Assembly: GCA_937871985.1 (NCBI GenBank)
Contig: CALMPB010000287.1
Coordinates: 1 to 10,029 of the forward strand
DNA from: an uncultured Burkholderiaceae bacterium
GTDB taxonomy: Bacteria > Pseudomonadota > Gammaproteobacteria > Burkholderiales > Burkholderiaceae
Length of the DNA: 10,029 nt
Direction of reading: 5' to 3'
Shown: piece by piece, positions 6,646 through 10,029 of the stretch
How the letters are laid out: each line of letters begins with the position of its first letter
Position numbering within the stretch: position 1 is the stretch's first letter
The notes under the pieces: model-generated
Databases searched by the model: none
The model's input: the letters and a program-made list of their open reading frames with translations, nothing else
Told to the model about the DNA's origin: nothing
Made by a program: the position numbers and the translations under genes

Positions 6646-7683
6646 AGCGGCGCGAGCCACGGTTTGTTCTGTCGAAATAAGCCTGCCCATCAGCCAGCGG
6701 AAGTGCCCCAGCGCGTTGTCGACGTTCAGCGGCATCATCTTGAAGCCGGGATCGAGCGACAGCGTATGGGCCTGGGCGTGAATCATTTCCCAGTCTTCCT
6801 TGAAGCCGGCCACTACCGTGGCGTGCAGTTTTTCGGTAACGGATGGATCGTCCAGGGCAAAGTTATGCGCCTGGGAATAGAAATAATGGGTGCTGGTTTC
6901 CGTTTCGGGCGTCAGCGCCTGCGCGCTGCGGAACTGCACGCCTCCCTCGCGGTTGCCTTCGCGGGCGCCGCCGCCGGCCGGCGCACTGCCCGAATCCATG
7001 AGCAGAACGCCCGGCACGACGAAGTCGTAGATGTTCCAGCGGTCGACGTTCTGCGTCCAGCCCGTCAGGTCCTTGACGAAGGGCGCGGGCGGCGCGTCCA
7101 TGAACCAGCGTTCGACCCGCAAGCCGTTGTCCAGCCGCTTTACATCGGCCCGGGTATTGGCATAGTCGGCGCTGCCGCCCAGGGTTTTCTCGTGCACGAA
7201 AGGCAGGTGCGAGAAGTCCAGCAGATTGTCGGCAATGAGCAGGTAGTTGACGTCGTAATGCATATTGCCGCCGGGCTTGTAGCGCCACTGCGGGCTGTCC
7301 AGCCAGTATGTGTCGGGGATGAGGCTGGCATCGGCCTTGTCGGCCTCGCCCATCCAGATCCACACCCATTTATTGCGCTCTACAACAGGAAAGCCGCTTA
7401 GGTTGGCGCCGGGCGGAATACGCTCTTGTCCCGGAATATGAGTACAGGCGCCCTGCGCGTCGAACTTCATGCCGTGGTACATGCAGCGCAGCTCGCTTCC
7501 CTCAATGCGCCCCTTGGACAACGGCGCGCCCCGATGCGGACAGCGGTCGGGCAGCGCCGAAACCTTGCCCTGGGCATCGCGCCACAATACGACGGGAACA
7601 CCCAGAATCGTGCGGGGAAGCGGGGACTGGGCGGTAATTTCTTGCGACCAACCGGCCACATACCAGGTATTTTTCAGGAACAT
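6643..7683 (-). CDS. VanA-type Rieske oxygenase (O-demethylase-like), first gene of the pair
   Basis: A 346-residue Rieske oxygenase with the length and start of vanillate O-demethylase oxygenase subunits: MFLKNTWYVAGW, then PDRCPHRGAPLSKG. The cluster ligands are Cys48, His50, Cys67 and His70 (RCMYHGMKF). The iron site is in DNLLDFSHLPFVH (Asp156 bridge; His159 and His164 ligands), with Asp297 in FKEDWEMI the likely third ligand. WIWMGEADKAD and a phrase near 258-275 (LTPETETSTHYFYSQAHNF) also match VanA-like proteins. A Gly/Arg-rich stretch (about 235-248) looks like a surface loop. It is the first gene of a leftward operon with a second Rieske oxygenase and a LuxR regulator; no VanB-type reductase is seen. 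Overall similarity suggests demethylation of a methoxylated aromatic acid, for example homovanillate feeding HpaD, but vanillate or another substrate is possible. Confidence 0.9.
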   Translation of the reverse strand: MFLKNTWYVAGWSQEITAQSPLPRTILGVPVVLWRDAQGKVSALPDRCPHRGAPLSKGRIEGSELRCMYHGMKFDAQGACTHIPGQERIPPGANLSGFPVVERNKWVWIWMGEADKADASLIPDTYWLDSPQWRYKPGGNMHYDVNYLLIADNLLDFSHLPFVHEKTLGGSADYANTRADVKRLDNGLRVERWFMDAPPAPFVKDLTGWTQNVDRWNIYDFVVPGVLLMDSGSAPAGGGAREGNREGGVQFRSAQALTPETETSTHYFYSQAHNFALDDPSVTEKLHATVVAGFKEDWEMIHAQAHTLSLDPGFKMMPLNVDNALGHFRWLMGRLISTEQTVARAA

Positions 7684-7695
7684 GGTTGTCTCCTA
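7684..7695 (-). promoter_or_regulatory. Ribosome binding site of the first Rieske gene
   Basis: On the minus strand TAGGAGACAACC precedes the ATG at 7683. It differs in one base from the leader of the next gene (6634-6645) and supports the chosen start. Confidence 0.7.
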
Positions 7696-7707
7696 GTTCT
7701 TTGGTTC

Positions 7708-7733
7708 GCCGGCGGGCCTGTTTCCCGCTCGGC
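7708..7733 (-). other. GC-rich hairpin in the leader of the Rieske operon
   Basis: On the minus strand GCCG-A-GCGGG, loop AAACAGG, CCCGC-CGGC pair over nine base pairs with one bulged A, 25 to 50 bases upstream of the ATG. It could shape the 5' end of the mRNA or be chance in GC-rich DNA. No T-run follows on the minus strand, so it is not an obvious attenuator. Confidence 0.3.
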
Positions 7734-7840
7734 CGATCAATGACCTCTTGCCGCCTCGCCGGACGCAGGCATGAACCTGTTCCGCGCCCTGTTGCGGGCA
7801 GCCAGTTTCTGGTTTGCCGCGTTGTCACGGCTTTGTGAAA

Positions 7841-7870
7841 GTATAGTTCCTGGCTCGAATAATTCTATAC
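7841..7870. promoter_or_regulatory. Inverted repeat GTATAG-N18-CTATAC
   Basis: Perfect 6-bp arms at 7841-7846 and 7865-7870, with the small dyad GAAT-A-ATTC (7857-7865) between them. The right arm overlaps the candidate minus-strand -10 hexamer of the Rieske operon (TAGAAT, 7862-7867). It may be an operator, but arms this short can occur by chance in AT-rich DNA. Confidence 0.25.
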
Positions 7871-7893
7871 CGCGAATGAGGTACTTATTGGCT

Positions 7894-7913
7894 TTCCATG
7901 GAATTCCATGGAA
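7894..7913. promoter_or_regulatory. 20-bp double palindrome, probable operator
   Basis: Two head-to-tail copies of TTCCATGGAA. Each copy is a perfect 10-bp palindrome and the pair together is again a perfect 20-bp palindrome centred on GAATTC. Its size and symmetry fit a site for a dimeric regulator, either LuxR type (20-bp dyads are usual) or MarR type, or two dimers one helical turn apart. It lies about 30 bases upstream of the candidate Rieske-operon -10, which would place it near the -50 region of that promoter, where an activator could act. Confidence 0.6.
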
Positions 7914-8000
7914 TTTTTTGTCTGGCGCAATATTTTGTTTTATATGAATTTTTTTCAAAGCCACCATGCACATGCCGGGTTCAGCACCATGCTCAACAAT

Positions 8001-8012
8001 TTAATACATTAA
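8001..8012. promoter_or_regulatory. Dyad TTAAT-AC-ATTAA upstream of hpaR
   Basis: Perfect 5-bp arms around a two-base centre, 80 bases before the hpaR start. The core TAATACATTA differs by one base from TAATATATTA found in the promoter region of the solute-binding protein gene (9975-9984), so it may be an operator shared by the two, possibly for HpaR itself. Confidence 0.4.
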
Positions 8013-8030
8013 CTATTCCGAAAATCCGCG

Positions 8031-8040
8031 GCGCATGCGC
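8031..8040. promoter_or_regulatory. Palindrome GCGCATGCGC upstream of hpaR
   Basis: A perfect 10-bp palindrome 52 bases before the hpaR ATG, immediately followed by TAAAGT, a weak candidate -10. No convincing -35 was found, so its promoter role is only a suggestion. Confidence 0.2.
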
Positions 8041-8091
8041 TAAAGTAGAGTTTTTACGACCCCAAAAGCGCCCGCCGCCTCGCGCCACGCA

Positions 8092-8634
8092 ATGAACAAT
8101 AATAAATTCCAGCATCGCAACCTGCCCATGCTCCTGCTGAGGGCGCGCGAGTCGGTCATGCGCTATTTTCGTAAAGACCTTAAAAAGCATGGCCTGACGG
8201 AACAGCAATGGCGCGTGATCCGGGTGCTCAATGAATTCGGGGAAATGGAAACCGGCCGCGTCGCGGAAGAGTCCTGCATCCTTGCACCCAGCCTTAGCGG
8301 AATACTGGATCGCATGGAGCAGAACGGCTTGATCGTGCGGCACCGCCTTTCCAGCGACCAGCGCAAGGTATATGTCGACCTGACCACCCACAGCAAGAAC
8401 CTGGTGGGCGCCATCAGCCGATCCATTGAAACCCAGTACAGCACGCTCAAGGAACTGCTGGGGCAGGAAAGCCTGCTTTCCGTCTACGCGCTGCTGGACA
8501 CCCTCATCGCCCTGCCCGACCCGGCCCAGGCCACGGCGAAAGTAGTGCGAACGCCCCTGAATGCCAGAGCCAAAACACCGGCCGGCGCTCAAAAGGCCAA
8601 GGCAAAACCCGCTTCCGCCTCAAAAGGCAAATAG
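8092..8634 (+). CDS. hpaR: MarR-family regulator of homoprotocatechuate degradation (HpaR type)
   Basis: A 180-residue winged-helix regulator. The block LLLRARESVMRYFRKDLKKHGLTEQQWRVIRVL (14-46), then EESCILAPSLSGILDRMEQNGLIVR (59-83) and the wing SSDQRKVYVDLT (87-98), closely match HpaR/HpcR, which in E. coli represses the meta-cleavage operon until a pathway compound binds. Residues ~148-180 form an extra tail rich in Lys, Ala and Pro (AQKAKAKPASASKGK end) that E. coli HpaR (about 150 residues) lacks. No SD is visible before the ATG at 8092; an alternative ATG at 8128 (Met13) also lacks one, so the start is not certain. It stands alone on the plus strand between the Rieske operon and a convergent solute-binding protein gene. 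Targets are inferred: the hpa operon, the binding-protein gene and itself. Confidence 0.85.
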   Translation: MNNNKFQHRNLPMLLLRARESVMRYFRKDLKKHGLTEQQWRVIRVLNEFGEMETGRVAEESCILAPSLSGILDRMEQNGLIVRHRLSSDQRKVYVDLTTHSKNLVGAISRSIETQYSTLKELLGQESLLSVYALLDTLIALPDPAQATAKVVRTPLNARAKTPAGAQKAKAKPASASKGK

Positions 8635-8652
8635 GCCTCCGGAAAGGAGGCC
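8634..8652 (+). terminator. Hairpin at the end of hpaR
   Basis: GGCCTCC (8634-8640), loop GGAAA, GGAGGCC (8646-8652): a perfect 7-bp stem that begins on the last base of the hpaR stop codon. No T-run follows, so it is terminator-like at best; it may serve convergent transcription from both sides. Confidence 0.45.
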
Positions 8653-8707
8653 CCAGAAACCAGCGTGCTGTTTGCTTGGTTCGTATATTTAAACTGATGC
8701 GAATCCA

Positions 8708-8732
8708 CCGGAGAGCCCCTGCGGGCTGCCGG
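8708..8732 (-). terminator. Hairpin downstream of the solute-binding protein gene
   Basis: Arms CCGG..AGCCC (8708-8718) and GGGCT..CCGG (8723-8732) form a 5-bp inner and 4-bp outer stem around loop CTGC, about 22 bases past the leftward stop codon. The weak internal mismatch and absence of a T-run make it a tentative terminator. Confidence 0.35.
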
Positions 8733-8753
8733 TAGCTGCAAGCTCGCCAACTT

Positions 8754-9920
8754 TTATTGATCGGCCTTGTCCAGCACCCATTTGCCATCCTGAATCCTGA
8801 CGATGACGCGGCCACGCTTGTCCAGGCCGGAGTGGTCGGTGGGGGTCATGTTGAAGACGCCCGCGTTGGCCGGCAGCTCTTTCACGTTTTCCAGCGCATC
8901 GCGCAAGGCTACGCGAAACTCGGGCGTACCCGGCTTGGCCTTTTTGCCGGCTTCGGGCAAGGCGCGCTCCAGCAACAGCAGCACGTCGTAAGCCTGAGCC
9001 GCGAAGTTCGAGCGCGAATTCTTGCCGAACTTGCTTTCGTACAAGGGCACGAACTTGGCGCTGGCCGCCTTGGTGGGAAAGCTGTCGGGCAGTTGTTCCC
9101 ACACCAGGTTCGGGCCCACCGGCAGGAAGCCGCCGTTCAGCGCCTTGCCGCCCACGCGCAGGAAATCCTCGGTCGCCGCGCCGTGAGTCTGGTAAATAAG
9201 ACCCTTGTAGCCGCGATCGACCAGCGTGGCATGCGGCAAGGCGGCCGGCGTGCCGGAACCGGCAACCAGCACGGCGTCGGGATGACCGCCCATGACGCGC
9301 AGCACCTGGCCCGTCACGCTCTGATCCTTGGGATGAAAGCGCTCCACGGCGACCAGCTTGATGCCGTTCTTTTCCGCCAAAGGCTTGATTTCGTTCAGCC
9401 AGCTGTCGCCGTAGGCGTCGCCGAAACCAATGAAGCCCAAGGCCTTGACCTTCTTGCCGACCATGTGCTCGATGATGGCCTGGGCCATGAGCGAATCGTT
9501 GGCCGCCGTCTTGAACACCCATTTACGCTTGTCGTCCATGGGGGTCACGATGCGCGCCGAAGCGCCCAGGGCGATCAACGGCGTTTGCGAGCCGGCAATG
9601 GCCTCGATGATGGCCAGCGACTGCGGCGACGTGGACGAACCCACGATCAGGTCGACCTTGTCGCCCAGGAACTGCTTGGCGTTCTTCACCGAATTGGTGA
9701 TGTCGCTGGCGTCGTCCAGCACCCTGAAATTGACGTCGTAGCCCGCGATCTTGCTGGGGAAAAGGCTGATCGCATTGCGCGCGCCCACCCCCAGAATGGC
9801 CGCCGGCCCGGTGGTCGGCACCGTGACACCCACATTGACCGTTTCCGCCTGCGCGCCCACGGTAAAGGCGGCGGCAAGCGCAACGGTTGAAATACAAATG
9901 GCACGCCAGGTTCGTCTCAT
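8754..9920 (-). CDS. Periplasmic solute-binding protein of an ABC transporter (branched-chain amino acid / LivK type)
   Basis: A 388-residue secreted protein. It starts MRRTWRAICISTVALAAAFT with a basic n-region, hydrophobic core and an AQA cleavage site after residue 25 (mature start ETVNVGVTVPTTGPAA). The mature part is a type-1 periplasmic-binding fold: GPAAILGVGARNAISLF, the Asp-rich strand FRVLDDASD, DLIVGSSTSPQSLAI, WVFKTAANDSLMAQAI, and ALGFIGFGDAYGDSWLNE. Such proteins in betaproteobacteria often bind aromatic or carboxylic acids; next to this pathway a (substituted) phenylacetate or related acid is plausible but unproven. The ATG is preceded by AGAGGGAATC, a good SD. No permease or ATPase gene is in the window; the left side is convergent with hpaR, so its partners must lie elsewhere. 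A 377-codon open frame on the opposite strand is a GC-skew shadow. Confidence 0.88.
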   Translation of the reverse strand: MRRTWRAICISTVALAAAFTVGAQAETVNVGVTVPTTGPAAILGVGARNAISLFPSKIAGYDVNFRVLDDASDITNSVKNAKQFLGDKVDLIVGSSTSPQSLAIIEAIAGSQTPLIALGASARIVTPMDDKRKWVFKTAANDSLMAQAIIEHMVGKKVKALGFIGFGDAYGDSWLNEIKPLAEKNGIKLVAVERFHPKDQSVTGQVLRVMGGHPDAVLVAGSGTPAALPHATLVDRGYKGLIYQTHGAATEDFLRVGGKALNGGFLPVGPNLVWEQLPDSFPTKAASAKFVPLYESKFGKNSRSNFAAQAYDVLLLLERALPEAGKKAKPGTPEFRVALRDALENVKELPANAGVFNMTPTDHSGLDKRGRVIVRIQDGKWVLDKADQ

Positions 9921-9948
9921 GATTCCCTCTTTTTCGGTAATGGTGAAT

Positions 9949-10007
9949 AATAATTAACATGTTAGAAAATTAGATAATATATTAATTATTTCGCCGATAG
10001 GGGTAAA
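9949..10007 (-). promoter_or_regulatory. Promoter/operator region of the solute-binding protein gene
   Basis: On the minus strand TTTACC (10002-10007) and TAATAT (9979-9984) are 17 bases apart and form a plausible sigma-70 promoter. Two perfect 10-bp dyads, TAATATATTA (9975-9984) and TAACATGTTA (9955-9964), have centres exactly 20 bases apart, and the first covers the -10. A longer inverted repeat AATAATTAA / TTAATTATT (9949-9957 and 9982-9990) brackets them. This layout suits a repressor that blocks the promoter from the downstream side; the HpaR-type regulator is the natural candidate. The whole stretch is strongly AT-rich. The remainder to 10029 shows no gene. Confidence 0.45.
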
Positions 10008-10029
10008 TACAGAACAAACCCTTAAAAAG

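Larger units (their letters stand above)
7684..8091. promoter_or_regulatory. 408-base divergent intergenic region, Rieske operon / hpaR
   Basis: No convincing gene is found here: the open frames are short, lack ribosome binding sites and resemble nothing known. The part from about 7834 to 8020 is clearly AT-rich compared with the coding DNA on either side and should hold the promoters for both the leftward Rieske operon and the rightward hpaR. It contains several dyads, listed separately: a 20-bp double palindrome at 7894-7913, GTATAG/CTATAC arms at 7841-7870, TTAAT-AC-ATTAA at 8001-8012 and GCGCATGCGC at 8031-8040. A possible minus-strand -10 is TAGAAT (7862-7867), but no good -35 is seen at 17 bases. 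Confidence 0.6.

Noticed and set aside
7737..7973. Possible 78-codon gene in the divergent intergenic region (minus strand)
   Set aside because: No SD, no recognisable sequence, and it runs through the palindromes; more likely regulatory DNA.
7684..8091. Insertion-sequence remnant or horizontal-transfer scar explaining the AT-rich gap
   Set aside because: No transposase fragment, terminal repeats or target duplications were seen; AT-rich promoters are normal in high-GC genomes.
8757..9890. 377-codon plus-strand frame opposite the solute-binding protein
   Set aside because: Its translation is rich in Gly, Arg, His and Gln with no recognisable domain, while the opposite strand gives a signal peptide and a clear binding-protein fold. 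It is a high-GC antisense shadow.
1..10029. tRNA, rRNA, CRISPR array, phage or toxin-antitoxin genes
   Set aside because: No clover-leaf, repeat-spacer pattern or matching proteins were noticed on either strand.

Overview
The window looks like the chromosome of a high-GC betaproteobacterium. Gene order, protein sequences and codon use suggest the Alcaligenaceae (Bordetella / Achromobacter / Pusillimonas type), but this is an inference from memory of the protein families and no search was run. It is a catabolic locus for homoprotocatechuate (3,4-dihydroxyphenylacetate), with two unassigned Rieske oxygenases and their regulators beside it.

Left half (1-4625, + strand): a tightly packed operon, cut at its 5' end by the window edge: 3' end of hpaE, then hpaD, hpaF, hpaH, hpaI and a gabD-type semialdehyde dehydrogenase. 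The order hpaE-D-F-H-I matches the E. coli meta-cleavage operon. HpaD opens the ring, HpaE oxidises the semialdehyde, HpaF isomerises the product, HpaH hydrates it and HpaI cleaves it to pyruvate and succinic semialdehyde. The GabD-like enzyme, two bases after hpaI, would turn the latter into succinate, so the operon ends at the TCA cycle. The decarboxylase step (HpaG) is not in the window and is presumably upstream.

Middle (4626-7683): a short convergent gap with a perfect 9-bp hairpin, then a minus-strand operon read right to left: a VanA-type Rieske oxygenase (6643-7683), a second Rieske oxygenase (5485-6633) and a LuxR-type regulator (4695-5480), separated by 9 and 4 bases. No reductase is present. 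A plausible but unproven role is O-demethylation or hydroxylation of a substituted phenylacetate to feed homoprotocatechuate into the left-hand operon.

Right part (7684-10029): a 408-base AT-rich divergent intergenic region containing a striking 20-bp double palindrome, an HpaR-type MarR regulator (+, 8092-8634) with an unusual Lys/Ala-rich tail, and a secreted ABC-type solute-binding protein (-, 8754-9920), whose AT-rich promoter region lies at the right edge. Nearly the same dyad (TAATAC/TATTA) occurs upstream of both hpaR and the binding-protein gene, suggesting one regulator controls both.
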